Positions 41,904-51,370 of a stretch of 64,000 bases of DNA are shown piece after piece. Numbering within the stretch: position 1 is the first letter of the stretch; each line of letters opens with the position of its first letter. Origin of the DNA: Sorangium cellulosum So ce56 (lineage in GTDB: Bacteria > Myxococcota_A > Polyangia > Polyangiales > Polyangiaceae). The stretch lies in contig NC_010162.1 of the NCBI RefSeq assembly GCF_000067165.1, positions 620,001 to 684,000 of the forward strand. Direction: 5' to 3'. The notes below the pieces were generated by a model. That model was not told where the DNA came from and made no database searches. It saw nothing but the letters and a program-made list of their open reading frames with translations. A program made the translations under genes and the position numbers.

Positions 41904-42551
41904 TCATTCGGGAGACAGTCCGAATTTCTTGCGGCACCTGCGGAGTGTTGCTTGCACATTGTTGATCAAGTCATTCTTTGTTCTGAGTGCGCGGTTTTGC
42001 TGCGATTGCGAGATTATGAATTTCTCTTCTTGCGTTAGCTTGCCTTCGTCCAAGTGTGCTGGGAAGTCGTCGAAGTCTGCGCACTTTTTGAGGCTGTTGA
42101 CGAGAAACTCTCCAACCCCCGCTTCGTCCACGCATGAGGCGCTGTATGTCAAGACGAACAGCAGGTTGCTGTGATCTCTGATCCTGCCGCAGACATTGGC
42201 ATTGGCCAAGGTCTCTCGTGCTATGCATTCTTCCACCTCTTTTTGCAGTGCCTCGACCTTGGCGGCGGCTTTCTCCACCCCGGCGTCGTCCGTCTCTCCC
42301 GGAGGAGACGTCGCCGTGGCCGGCGGGATGGCTGTGGCTTTCGCACGTGCTTTCAGTGCGCGTCGGCACGCAGCGAGCTCCCGCTTCACCTCCGCATCGG
42401 GGATCGACGCCGCGCTCTTTCCCGTGGCCGGAGGTCTGCGCTCCCGCGTCGCCCAGCCGACCACCACGCCGCCACCGAAGACGAGGCCGAGCACGGCCAT
42501 TGCGATGAGGAGATGAACCATGGGGCCGGCGCTCTCGGGGCGTTTGCTCAT
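41904..42551 (-). CDS. Single-pass membrane protein with Cys-containing outer domain (paralogue B)
   Basis: 215 residues. One membrane helix at about 11-33 (MVHLLIAMAVLGLVFGGGVVVGW), then RRPPATGKSAAS, ELAACRRAL, a Pro linker and a helical domain with paired cysteines (VEECIARE, NANVCGRIRD, KKCADFDDFPAHLDEGKLTQEE). It is clearly related in layout to the gene just upstream (42563-43240). AGGAGG overlaps that gene's stop, so translation is coupled. Function unknown. Confidence 0.72.
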   Translation of the reverse strand: MSKRPESAGPMVHLLIAMAVLGLVFGGGVVVGWATRERRPPATGKSAASIPDAEVKRELAACRRALKARAKATAIPPATATSPPGETDDAGVEKAAAKVEALQKEVEECIARETLANANVCGRIRDHSNLLFVLTYSASCVDEAGVGEFLVNSLKKCADFDDFPAHLDEGKLTQEEKFIISQSQQNRALRTKNDLINNVQATLRRCRKKFGLSPE

Positions 42552-42562
42552 GCGTCAGCCTC

Positions 42563-43240
42563 CTAAGGCTCCGGTGCCTGCTTCATCATCGGTGGGAGCT
42601 TCGGGGGCGTCTCCGTGCACGTCCAGACGAACTCCTTCAGGCTGCGGAGCAGCTCTTCTTCCGTGAGCTCCTCACGAACCCGGATCGCTTCCGCGACGAG
42701 GCTCGACTCTTCCTTCGTGAGGTCGCCCGAGCGAAAATCCGCGGGAATGTGCGAGAGCGCCGCGCAGCTATCGAAGTTCTGCTCGATGAGATCGGCAGCC
42801 CTGGACTTCGGCCCGCACATGAGCCCATCCTTCGGTAAAGCCATCAGCGCGCTGAATTGACGAGCCGCGGCGCTGCAAACCTCGGCGTTGACCAGGATTT
42901 CGCTCTTCCTGCACCGCTTCAGCTCGACCTCGAGCTCATCGACGGTGGCTGCTCTTTCGGGAGCGTCCTGTCGCCCTTTCCCCGGAGGAGCCTCGGCTGC
43001 CGGAGCCGTCGCTCGCGGCTCCGGACGAGCTGCCAGCTGTTCTCGACATGCAGCCAGCTCTCCCCGGTCTACCCGAATCCACGGATCCGAAGCAGGCTCC
43101 GCGCTCTTCTCCTTCGCCGGCGGCTTCCGGTCCAGGAGCGATCTGCCGACGAGCACGCCGGAGCCAAAGGCAGGGACGAGCAAGACCGTCGCTGCCAGAA
43201 CACGAACGGCGTGCCCCGTTTTCGTGGCGTTCTCCGTCAT
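42563..43240 (-). CDS. Single-pass membrane protein with Cys-containing outer domain (paralogue A)
   Basis: 225 residues from an ATG 10 bases after GGAGGTG. Membrane helix at about 11-33 (VRVLAATVLLVPAFGSGVLVG), then DRKPPAKEKSAE, ELAACREQL, a linker, and VELKRCRKSEILVNAEVCSAA, DSCAALSHIPADFRSGDLTKEE. Residue order matches paralogue B closely. The stop of the large VWA gene lies eight bases upstream, so all three genes form one unit. Confidence 0.75.
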   Translation of the reverse strand: MTENATKTGHAVRVLAATVLLVPAFGSGVLVGRSLLDRKPPAKEKSAEPASDPWIRVDRGELAACREQLAARPEPRATAPAAEAPPGKGRQDAPERAATVDELEVELKRCRKSEILVNAEVCSAAARQFSALMALPKDGLMCGPKSRAADLIEQNFDSCAALSHIPADFRSGDLTKEESSLVAEAIRVREELTEEELLRSLKEFVWTCTETPPKLPPMMKQAPEP

Positions 43241-43248
43241 GAGTCGCG

Positions 43249-46200
43249 TCACCTCCGCCCACGACGCCGCGCCAAGATCTTCTCCGCCGCCGTGAGCGGT
43301 CGTCCCTCCGGCGCCGCGCCGCCCGCGCCCGTTGCGTGTCCGCTCCCCGGGGGCGCAGGTTGAGGCCCCGCCGCCGACCCAGGTTGGGGCCCCACCGTCG
43401 GCCCAGGTCGAGGCCACGAACCAGGTTGAGGCCACGACGCCGCCGACCCAGGTTGAGGTCCCGGCGCAGGTTGAGGTCCCGGCGCCCCCGCCGGCGGCGC
43501 TGTCCTCCCTGGCATCATCCCCGCCTGCGCGCCGTCGCCGCGCCCGTCATCGCGCAACGCCGGTCCCGCCTGCGCGCCTTCGCGCCGCTCGCGCCCCCGC
43601 TCCCTTGCCGACAGCAGCGCTCCCACCGTCGCGCCCGCGGCGGCCGGCTCCGCGGCGGCTCCCCACCGCGCCGCGCGGAGCCGCTCTCCCGCCCGCGCGA
43701 TCCACGCCGCCGCCGCCTCCGGCAGCGCGAGCCGCCGCGCCGCCACCGCGAGCAGCAGCGCGAGCGCGGCGAAGAACACCAGGCTCGGCGTCGCGTCCCG
43801 GTACGCGAAGCGCTTCGAGGCCCGATCCTCGAAGATGCCCGCGAGCGTGTCGCGCCGCTTGCCCCCGGTGAACTCCGCGATCCGCCCGAGCAGCGACAGA
43901 TCGCTGCCCGTCGGGCGCAGCTCCTCGCCGGCGGTCATCGCCGCCCCCGTGGTCCCGACCGCCTCCCCCGTGAGCTCGTCCCGGGCCACCGCCACGTAGG
44001 TCCCCGGCCGCGACAGCGGCAGCTTCGCCGTGTACGCGCCCGCGCCCGTCGCCTCGAGCGGGAGCTCTCGCGAGAAGCCGTCGGGCCCCGCGACGTGCAC
44101 GACCAGCCGGCGGAACGACTGCGCACGCCCGTCGTCGCCGATCACGCTCGCCCGCACCGACAGCTCGCCGCCCGACGCGTCCGCTTCCAGGCGCACGCGC
44201 GGATCCTCCTCCTTGCGCGTCACGTCGCGCGCGGCCTGCGCGATCATCCGCGCCGCGCCGGGCCAGCGCGTCCACGCGGCGCCCCAGCGGCCCTTGAGAT
44301 CGCTCGTGAACGCGGCGGCCCGGCCGAGCCCCGCCGACCACACGGCGAGCACCGGATCGCCCTCCGGCCCGGACAGCAGCACCGTGGACCGGCTCTTCGG
44401 GACCGTCACCACGTAGCCCCCGAGCGGCGGCGCCTCGCCGAACGGCACGCCGGCGGTGATCGACGACGGCGCGCCCAGCGCGACGTGGAACGGCTCCTCC
44501 ACGATCGCGCTCTTCGCCGCCATGATGGTCTCCTGCGTGAACACCGCGGGCAGCCGCGTGGCGTCCTCGACGAGGTAGAAGCGGCCGCCGCCGAGGCGCG
44601 ACAGCGCCTCGAGCTCCGGCACGTCGCTGCCCTGGCCCAGCGCCACGACGCTCGTCGTCGTCCCGCGGCGCATCGCCGCCTCCACCATCGCGCGGCACGG
44701 CCCCATGTTCTCCGCGTCCGATCCGTCGGCGAAGAGCAGCACGTGCTTCAGGCTCGAGGTGTCCCGGTCGAGCGCCTGGTAGGCCGCCTCGAGGGTGATG
44801 TCGACGTAGATGCCGCCGCCGCCCGGGCCCACGGCGCGGATCGCCTTCTCGATCGCGGCGCCGTCCGCGACCGGCCCGAGCGGCACGCTCCACCGCACCG
44901 CCGTGTCGACGTGCGCGACGCCGAGCCGATCGCCGGCGCCGAGCAGCGAGGCGGACCGGGCCGCGGCCTCGTTGGCGAGCTCGAGCTTCGTGTGGGCGCC
45001 GGCGGTCGCCGCCATCGACCCGGAGATGTCGATGCCGATCACCTCGGCCAGGCTCGCCCGCCGCCGCTCCTGCTTCAGGTCGAACGCGACGGGCGAGATC
45101 TCCTCGAGCGGCGTCCTCGCGTAGCCGCCCGGCCCCATGCTGCGATCGCCGCCCATCAGGAGGAGCCCGCCGCCGAGATCGCGGACGTAGCTCGCGAGCG
45201 CGTCGATCTGGCCCGGCGACAGATCCGACGCGCGGATGTCGCTGAGCACCACGACGTCGTAGCCGGCGAGCTCCCCGAGATCGGCGGGGACGCGGCTCAG
45301 GCCGCCCTCGTCCACGCGGAACGCGCCGTCCGCGAGCGCCCGCGCGATGAACGCGCCCTGCCCGGCGTCGCCCTCCAGCACGAGGGCCGCCGCGGCCCCG
45401 CGGACGCGCAGGAACGCGCTCGCCGCGTTGTCCTCGGCGGCCTCGTCGAGCCTCGGATCCTTCGCGGTGATCTCGACGTCGTAGCGGTGCAGGCCGGGCC
45501 CCGGCGCCTTCTCCCGGATGCGCAGCACGTCTTCCCCCGCGGCGATCGAGGCCTCGGTGCGGGCGATGAGCTCGCCGTCGCGGCGGAGGCGGATCTCGAC
45601 CTCGGCCGGCGCCGGAGACGACGTGACGAGCCGCAGATCGAGCGCCTCGCCCTCGTCGGCCCGCGCGGGCGCGCGGAGGGCGACCACGCGGACGTCGGGG
45701 ACGAGCCGCTGCTCCAGCGGGATCACGTCGACAGGGAGGCCGGCGGCGACGGCGGCGGCCGCCGCGGCCATCGTGTCGCCGCGGGTCGCGACGCCGTCGC
45801 TGAGCAGCACGACGCGCGCCGCGGAGTCCGGCGGCACCTCGGCGAGCGCGCGCCGGATGCCGGCGGCGAGGTCCGTCCCGTCTCGACCGAGCGCGACCCG
45901 CTGCGGGGCCGCGAGCTGCGAGCGCGGGCGCGGCGGATCCTCGGTCGCCGCGCCCGCGGCGAACGCGATGGTGGCGATCCGATCGTCCTCGCGCATGCCG
46001 AGCTCGGCGACGGAGAGCTCCTGCGCGACGCGCCGGTCGGCGCTCGGTACGAGGTCGATCGAGCGGCTGCGATCGATTGCGACAAGGACGGTGAGCCGGT
46101 CGAGTGGCCGGCCAAGCTCTGGCCCGGCCACGGCCATGGCCGCGGCGAACGCGGCGAAGGGGGCGAGGGAGTCGCCGAGCCGCGAGCGCCACGCCCCCTG

Positions 46201-46374
46201 CCGGCGGGCGTGCGCCGAGGCGAGCGCGAGCGCGAGGTACCGGAGCGCGATGAACGACGTGGCGCCCAGCGCGAGCAGCGCGCCCCAGGGCCGCGCGAGC
46301 CGGAGATAGGCGTCCGGGAGCAGGCCGCACCAGACGAGGCCCACGTAGAGCGCCGGCAGCGCGCCTGCCACCAT
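43249..46374 (-). CDS. Large VWA-domain membrane protein (BatA/glutamine-amidotransferase-like)
   Basis: 1041 residues. N-terminal membrane helices, a first VWA-like domain (VLVAIDRSRSIDLVP, VVLLSDGVATRGD), a class I amidotransferase-like fold (VVLSDIRASDLSPGQIDALASYVRDLGGGLLLMGG) and a second VWA with a proper MIDAS, GIDISGSMAATAG. A further membrane helix lies at about 890-910, then a Pro/Gly-rich cytoplasmic tail. The frame is open upstream to 46548 without ATG/GTG/TTG; CTG at 46503 with GGAGG five bases before it would add 43 hydrophobic residues. Role unknown, perhaps envelope assembly. Confidence 0.85.
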   Translation of the reverse strand: MVAGALPALYVGLVWCGLLPDAYLRLARPWGALLALGATSFIALRYLALALASAHARRQGAWRSRLGDSLAPFAAFAAAMAVAGPELGRPLDRLTVLVAIDRSRSIDLVPSADRRVAQELSVAELGMREDDRIATIAFAAGAATEDPPRPRSQLAAPQRVALGRDGTDLAAGIRRALAEVPPDSAARVVLLSDGVATRGDTMAAAAAAVAAGLPVDVIPLEQRLVPDVRVVALRAPARADEGEALDLRLVTSSPAPAEVEIRLRRDGELIARTEASIAAGEDVLRIREKAPGPGLHRYDVEITAKDPRLDEAAEDNAASAFLRVRGAAAALVLEGDAGQGAFIARALADGAFRVDEGGLSRVPADLGELAGYDVVVLSDIRASDLSPGQIDALASYVRDLGGGLLLMGGDRSMGPGGYARTPLEEISPVAFDLKQERRRASLAEVIGIDISGSMAATAGAHTKLELANEAAARSASLLGAGDRLGVAHVDTAVRWSVPLGPVADGAAIEKAIRAVGPGGGGIYVDITLEAAYQALDRDTSSLKHVLLFADGSDAENMGPCRAMVEAAMRRGTTTSVVALGQGSDVPELEALSRLGGGRFYLVEDATRLPAVFTQETIMAAKSAIVEEPFHVALGAPSSITAGVPFGEAPPLGGYVVTVPKSRSTVLLSGPEGDPVLAVWSAGLGRAAAFTSDLKGRWGAAWTRWPGAARMIAQAARDVTRKEEDPRVRLEADASGGELSVRASVIGDDGRAQSFRRLVVHVAGPDGFSRELPLEATGAGAYTAKLPLSRPGTYVAVARDELTGEAVGTTGAAMTAGEELRPTGSDLSLLGRIAEFTGGKRRDTLAGIFEDRASKRFAYRDATPSLVFFAALALLLAVAARRLALPEAAAAWIARAGERLRAARWGAAAEPAAAGATVGALLSARERGRERREGAQAGPALRDDGRGDGAQAGMMPGRTAPPAGAPGPQPAPGPQPGSAASWPQPGSWPRPGPTVGPQPGSAAGPQPAPPGSGHATGAGGAAPEGRPLTAAEKILARRRGRR

Positions 46375-46768
46375 CCAGCCGAGCAGGATCGGGCGGCGGA
46401 GCGCGCCGCGCCGGAGGGCGAGGCGCAGCAGCGCCGCGAAGACGAGCGCGCCGGCGAGCGTGGCGGCGTAGGGGAGGGCGCGCAGCGCGGCCGCCGGGAT
46501 CAGGGAGGCCTCCGTTCGGTCCGCATGCGGGGGAGCCGCAGTAAATCATCTTTGCGCGGGCCCGGGGACGCCGCTTCGGCGGGTGTGGCCGAGTGCCCCA
46601 TCGGCGGCGCCGTGGGGCGTCTCTGTCGGTGTCGAGCGGGTTTCATGGGGCGCTCCGGCGCATCGGAGCACCTTTCCATGTTTGTCAGGGATGGCACGCC
46701 GTCTGCTTTGGAGCCGTTGCGAGCGGCCATGGGTGCGGCGAGGCCGCGCAGCCGGGGCAGGAGACATC

Positions 46769-47917
46769 ATGTCGCGCATCGAGACCACGGACACCTGGAG
46801 CGGCACGGACGGCGGCACATGGGATCTCGATGAGGGCCTGGGCGAGCCCGCGCGCGGCGTGCACCACCAGGACGGGGATCTCATCGCGGGCAAGTACCGC
46901 CTGGTCCGCAGGATCGGCGAGGGGGCGATGGGCACGGTCTGGATCGCGACGCACGTGGCGCTCGGGTCGGAGGTCGCGATCAAGCTGATGCGGCCCGAGC
47001 TCCGTTCGCCGGAGCTCGCGGAGTACTTCGTCCGCGAGGCGCGCGCCGCGGGCCGGCTGAACCACGCGGAGGTCGTCCGGATCTTCGACCTCGGCGAGAC
47101 CGCGGCGGGGGACCCTTACCTGGTGATGGAGCTCATCGAGGGCGAGTCGCTGCGGAGCGCGCTCTCGCGCGAGGCGGCGATGACGCCGGAGCGGGCGATC
47201 GCGCTGCTCCTCCCGGTCGCGGGCGCGATGCACGCGGTGCACGAGAAGGGGGTCGTCCACCGCGACCTCAAGCCGGACAACGTGATGCTGGTGCGCCGCG
47301 GCGGCGGCCGGCTCCAGCCGAAGATCGTCGATTTCGGCGTCGCGAAGATCGTCTCCGAGCGCGAGGCGAGCCAGGCGTCGGCGAGCTTCGAGGTCTTCGG
47401 AACCCCGGACTACATGCCGCCGGAGCAGGTGCTCGCCGTCCCTGACATCGATCGCCGCGCCGATATCTGGTCGCTCTGCGCGATGCTGTACGAGCTCCTG
47501 TCGGGCCGGCCCCCGTTCTCTTCAAGGAACGCGCTGGACGGCCTGCGGGCGGTGCTGCAGGACGCGGTGCCGTCGCTCGTCGACACGTGCGGCCTCGACG
47601 CGGATCTCTGGGCGATCGTGGAGCGCGGGCTGCGGAAGGAGCCGTCCTCGCGCTGGTCGAGCATGCGCGAGCTCGGCGAGGCGCTCGCCGCGTGGCTGAG
47701 GGCGCGGGGCGTCCGGGAGGACGCGCGCGGCGTGTCGCTCGAGGGGGAGTGGCTTCCTTGCGAGGAGCCCTGTGTGCCTGCGGGCGATGGCGCGACGCCG
47801 CGCGCATCCTGGTGGGTGGAGGAGCGGAGCCGGCCGAGCCGCCGGTGGTCGTCGCGCCGCCGGGGGTACCGGGTGCACCGGGGCCGGCCTCACGGCGAGC
47901 AGACGGCCTGCCCTTGA
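46769..47917 (+). CDS. Ser/Thr protein kinase, compact
   Basis: 382 residues after AGGAGA. Hanks kinase at about 43-310: GEGAMG (50-55), Lys72, HRDLKPDN (164-171), DFG (188-190), GTPDYMPPEQ. The C-terminus is a short Arg/Trp-rich tail with no membrane helix or sensor domain. A short acidic N-terminal extension precedes the kinase. It may modify proteins bound by FHA domains such as the sigma54 activator; that link is an inference. Confidence 0.93.
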   Translation: MSRIETTDTWSGTDGGTWDLDEGLGEPARGVHHQDGDLIAGKYRLVRRIGEGAMGTVWIATHVALGSEVAIKLMRPELRSPELAEYFVREARAAGRLNHAEVVRIFDLGETAAGDPYLVMELIEGESLRSALSREAAMTPERAIALLLPVAGAMHAVHEKGVVHRDLKPDNVMLVRRGGGRLQPKIVDFGVAKIVSEREASQASASFEVFGTPDYMPPEQVLAVPDIDRRADIWSLCAMLYELLSGRPPFSSRNALDGLRAVLQDAVPSLVDTCGLDADLWAIVERGLRKEPSSRWSSMRELGEALAAWLRARGVREDARGVSLEGEWLPCEEPCVPAGDGATPRASWWVEERSRPSRRWSSRRRGYRVHRGRPHGEQTACP

Positions 47918-48017
47918 GAGAGCCCCCTGATGCGGTCGGCGTTCGCCTGGTGGCGGCGAGCGCAACGCGGGTCGAGCGGCGGGCGTGGCGGCGGTGTACG
48001 CTGGCGACAGGTCGCGC

Positions 48018-48617
48018 ATGAACCTCGCCGAGAAGCTCGTCCGGTCCGCCACGCTCGCCGATCTCGACGAGCTGCCGCCCGGCTGGCGGGGCGAGATCAT
48101 CGACGGCACGCTGTACGCCTTTCCGCGTCCCCGCTTCGTTCACGCGAACATCGAGGACCTGATCACGGCCGACCTCAAGAACCCCTACCAGCGGGGCAGG
48201 GGCGGTCCGGGAGGGTGGTGGATCCTCTCCGAGCCGGGCATCCAGATCGAGCGCGCGCCGGAGATATCGCCCGACGTCGCGGGCTGGCGCCGCGCGCGCA
48301 TGCCCGCGCCGCCGCGGCCCGCGGCACCCATCTCCCTCGTTCCCGACTGGTGCTGCGAGATCCTCTCGCCGCGCACGGCGGGCTACGACAACCTCGTGAA
48401 GCGCCGCTTCTACGCCGAGATCGGCATCCCTCACCTCTGGTACGTGGATCCCGTCCGGCGGACGTTGCTGGTCAGCCAGATCGAGAACGGGCGGTGGGTC
48501 GAGCTGGGGCTGCACGGGCGAGACGAGAAGGTGCGCGCGGCGCCGTTCGAGGACGTAGAGATCGACCTGGCCGAATGGTGGGAAGGGCTCGACGAGGACG
48601 AGGGCGACGCGCCCTGA
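48018..48617 (+). CDS. Uma2-family putative endonuclease
   Basis: 199 residues. Family pattern: LPPGWRGEIIDGTLYAF, ISPDVAGWRR, PDWCCEILSPRTAGYDNLVKRRFYAEIGIPHLWYVDP. The Glu-x-Leu and Lys in EILSP...KRRFYAE fit the PD-(D/E)xK fold. Such genes are scattered in many copies in cyanobacteria and myxobacteria; the function is not proven. An alternative start at 47985 is possible. Confidence 0.85.
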   Translation: MNLAEKLVRSATLADLDELPPGWRGEIIDGTLYAFPRPRFVHANIEDLITADLKNPYQRGRGGPGGWWILSEPGIQIERAPEISPDVAGWRRARMPAPPRPAAPISLVPDWCCEILSPRTAGYDNLVKRRFYAEIGIPHLWYVDPVRRTLLVSQIENGRWVELGLHGRDEKVRAAPFEDVEIDLAEWWEGLDEDEGDAP

Positions 48618-48708
48618 GGCGCCAGCTCACCGAGGCGGACTGCGCTCGTCTCGTGGTCGAGCCGATCGGGCCATGGATCCCGCCTGCGGCAGGTCAGGAG
48701 GGCGCGGG

Positions 48709-50547
48709 TCACCGCGAGGGCTGGCCCGTGCGCAGCGGGCCACCTCGCGAGGTGGGCCAGAGCATGCAATTGGCCGCCGAGCCCGGGATCGTGAAGACAT
48801 CCATCCCGTGCTCGAAGGTCTGCACGAAGACCTCGAGCTGGCCGTCTCCGTCGAGATCACCCACCGCCGGCGCGGCGGGCGCGCCATTGCCGTTGCCGTT
48901 GCTGCCGGGGTTCGGCAGGGGCACGTCGTGCAGGACCGCGCCGTTCGCGCCGAGGATCACGAGGTTGCCGGAGTCGAGCACGTCGGGAGCGCCGTAGGTC
49001 GCCAGCAGGACCTCCGGTGATCCGTCCTGGTTCAGGTCGGCCACGGTGGCCTCGGTCGCGAACATGATCGATTTGCCGTGCATGTAGTTGTATCGCCACA
49101 GGAGCGACGCGTCGGGGCCAAACGCATAGAGATAGCCGTCGTTCATCGGGACGATGATCTCGGGCCGCGCGTCCCCCTGGATGTTCACCGTCGTCGGCGA
49201 GGGCACGCCGCTCGGCGGGTAATAACCGTCGATTTCGAGCGGCCTCTCGCCGCGCGGGAGCGTCTCCCACCCGGGCTTGCGCATCGCCGATCGGCTGCCG
49301 TCGCCGTGCGCGCCCTCGAGCACCATCACCGCATACGCCTGCGTCTCGTAGGGCTCGTGCATCTCGACGTTCGGTACCCCGACGACCTCGTTCCGCCCGT
49401 CCCCGTCGAGATCGACCACGTTCGGCGGCGACGCGGTCCACTGAAGCCACTCGGCGGAGCTCGGGTGCGGCCATGTCCCGGTATGGAGATGAAGATGGTC
49501 GCCCTCCACCTTCGGGTCCGCCCAGCGGATGAACTGGCCCCAGGTCAGCGGCTGGTCGGCGAACGCCTCGTCGCGGTTCTTGAAATACGGCGCGGCGTCG
49601 ATCGCCACGCCGTCGTGGTTGAACGCCTGGATGTGGTGGTTGTCGTAGGTGGCCAGGATCTCGAGCTCCGGGTCGTCGTCGATGTCGCCGATGCCGACGT
49701 TGAGCCCATAACACCCGAACCCGGAGTGGCCCATGCCGTTGCGATCGGCGTCGTTCCCCGAGCCGCTCTGGTTGTTGTACCGAGGCCAGGCCGCGAAGGC
49801 GGCGCCCGCGGACGCGGGTCGATAGAGCGACCCATCCGCGCTGAAGACGAAGACCTGCGCGCCGCCGTCCTCGGTCGTCGCGGTCTGCGTCGTCGTCGCC
49901 ACCACCTCGATGGTGCCGTCGCCGTCGAGATCCGCCGCGGCGAGCCCGCGCACCTCGGGGGCGCTGCCGGCCGTGGTGGTGTCCGCCGGCCACCCGGCCT
50001 TCAGCGCGAGCCCGTTGTTCCATTCGAACGCGAAGACCTGATGACCGTTGCCATAAACGATGTCGATCGCGCCGTCGCCCTCGAGGTCGGCGACCACGTG
50101 CGGCGCGTAAACCCGGTCCTCCCCGGCCTCGGCGCGATCGATCTCCTTCCCGTTCGAGTCGAAGACGAAGAGCGCATAGTAAGCGGCGATGAGCTCGTTC
50201 CGACCGTCGCCGTCGAGGTCCATCACCACCGGTGACGCGTACCAGCTCGTCTGCCCGGGCAGGACCATCCGGTGCTCGGGCGCCTGCACCTCGCCGGCGC
50301 TCGTGCCCACCTCGCAGATCGGGTTGCGCGTGCCGCCCGTGCTGCCCGTGCCGGCGCCGCCGCCGCTCGCGCCACCCCCGAGCTCGCCCCCGGCGCAGGC
50401 CGTCGCGAGCAGCGCGAGGAGCATCGCCGCGCTGCCGAGGGGCCCCGCACCCAGGCCGGTACGCGCGGCCCCTGGCAAAGGGGGCGTGTGTCGAGGTCTG
50501 GTGGGGAACCCGCGACCGGAACGGCACGGGCGACGCTGGGTGACCAT
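48709..50547 (-). CDS. FG-GAP/VCBS-repeat lipoprotein
   Basis: 612 residues from an ATG four bases after GGAGG. A signal with lipobox (LLALLATACAGG) follows an unusually long basic N-region. A Gly/Ser/Thr linker precedes about seven FG-GAP-type calcium-binding repeats: DLDGDGRNELI, DLEGDGAIDIV, DLDGDGTIEVV, DIDDDPELEIL, DLNQDGSPEVL, DLDGDGQLEVF. A beta-propeller surface protein, probably adhesive or binding. Confidence 0.9.
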   Translation of the reverse strand: MVTQRRPCRSGRGFPTRPRHTPPLPGAARTGLGAGPLGSAAMLLALLATACAGGELGGGASGGGAGTGSTGGTRNPICEVGTSAGEVQAPEHRMVLPGQTSWYASPVVMDLDGDGRNELIAAYYALFVFDSNGKEIDRAEAGEDRVYAPHVVADLEGDGAIDIVYGNGHQVFAFEWNNGLALKAGWPADTTTAGSAPEVRGLAAADLDGDGTIEVVATTTQTATTEDGGAQVFVFSADGSLYRPASAGAAFAAWPRYNNQSGSGNDADRNGMGHSGFGCYGLNVGIGDIDDDPELEILATYDNHHIQAFNHDGVAIDAAPYFKNRDEAFADQPLTWGQFIRWADPKVEGDHLHLHTGTWPHPSSAEWLQWTASPPNVVDLDGDGRNEVVGVPNVEMHEPYETQAYAVMVLEGAHGDGSRSAMRKPGWETLPRGERPLEIDGYYPPSGVPSPTTVNIQGDARPEIIVPMNDGYLYAFGPDASLLWRYNYMHGKSIMFATEATVADLNQDGSPEVLLATYGAPDVLDSGNLVILGANGAVLHDVPLPNPGSNGNGNGAPAAPAVGDLDGDGQLEVFVQTFEHGMDVFTIPGSAANCMLWPTSRGGPLRTGQPSR

Positions 50548-50789
50548 GAGTCCTCCGGGGGATGTGCTCGCGGGCGACGCCCGCCGGCAGAAGCAGAAAA
50601 GGACAGGAGCCAAGCTCATCGAGATTACCAGGAACCTTGAGAGCCGGGGACACGAGAGTCCGGCCGAGGGGGAGCCTCGCGGGATCGCCGTGTGGGTGGT
50701 TGCCCAGGGCAGAGTGTGGTTCGTTGCCAGCGGTGGTGTATCATGTAGATCTCGGAGATCGACGACGCGTTCACCCCTGGAGGCGCCGC

Positions 50790-51305
50790 ATGGCCACGAT
50801 AGAGGCGTTCATTCCGACGGTCGTGCTCTTCGAGACGATCACCGACGTCGCTCGTTCTCACAGAGCGCACCTCGTGCTCCAGCGCTTCGAGGGCGCGCAC
50901 GGCGGCGCGGCGCTCTCCGTCGTCGAAGCGAGCCCTCTCGCGGCTCACGAGTATCTGAGCGGCGGCTATCAGCTGGTGTACCTGGCGTCGCGGAGGGCGC
51001 CCGCCGGCGAGCAGGACTGGGGCTTTTTCGACCGTGAGGCCGCAAATTTGCTCGAGTTCGCCGGCGCGCGCCAGCGCGGCCAAGATCTCGAGCAGGTCAC
51101 GATCCGCCAGGTGGCGAAGAAGACCAACGTGGCCCCGTTGTTCGCCGCGACCAGGGCGGCGATCGTGGCGAGCTGCAAACGAGGAATGAGGCTCAACGGT
51201 CGGCTCTACCCGAAGATCTTCTACGCGAAGGAGCTGGAGGCCGGGAGTTTCCAGCTGTGGGTCGATATCGAGACGAAGACCCTATCCGCCGAGATGGCCG
51301 GGTAG
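50790..51305 (+). CDS. Hypothetical protein
   Basis: 171 residues, GGAGG six bases before the ATG. Alpha/beta soluble protein (FIPTVVLFETITDVARSHRAHLVLQRFEG, EYLSGGYQLVYLASRRAPAGEQDWGFFDREAANLL). No motif recognised. Divergent from the FG-GAP lipoprotein gene across 240 bases. The hairpin-element fragment at about 51328-51352 lies just behind it. Confidence 0.65.
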   Translation: MATIEAFIPTVVLFETITDVARSHRAHLVLQRFEGAHGGAALSVVEASPLAAHEYLSGGYQLVYLASRRAPAGEQDWGFFDREAANLLEFAGARQRGQDLEQVTIRQVAKKTNVAPLFAATRAAIVASCKRGMRLNGRLYPKIFYAKELEAGSFQLWVDIETKTLSAEMAG

Positions 51306-51370
51306 GGCCTCTGGCTCCTCGCGGCGCGGCCTTGGCGCCCTGGCGGTCTTTCCCCTGACCCGCCGCAGCG

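Noticed and set aside
43336..46833. A 1165-codon plus-strand frame opposite the VWA membrane protein
   Set aside because: Composition is typical of antisense shadow; the minus frame has VWA motifs and membrane helices.
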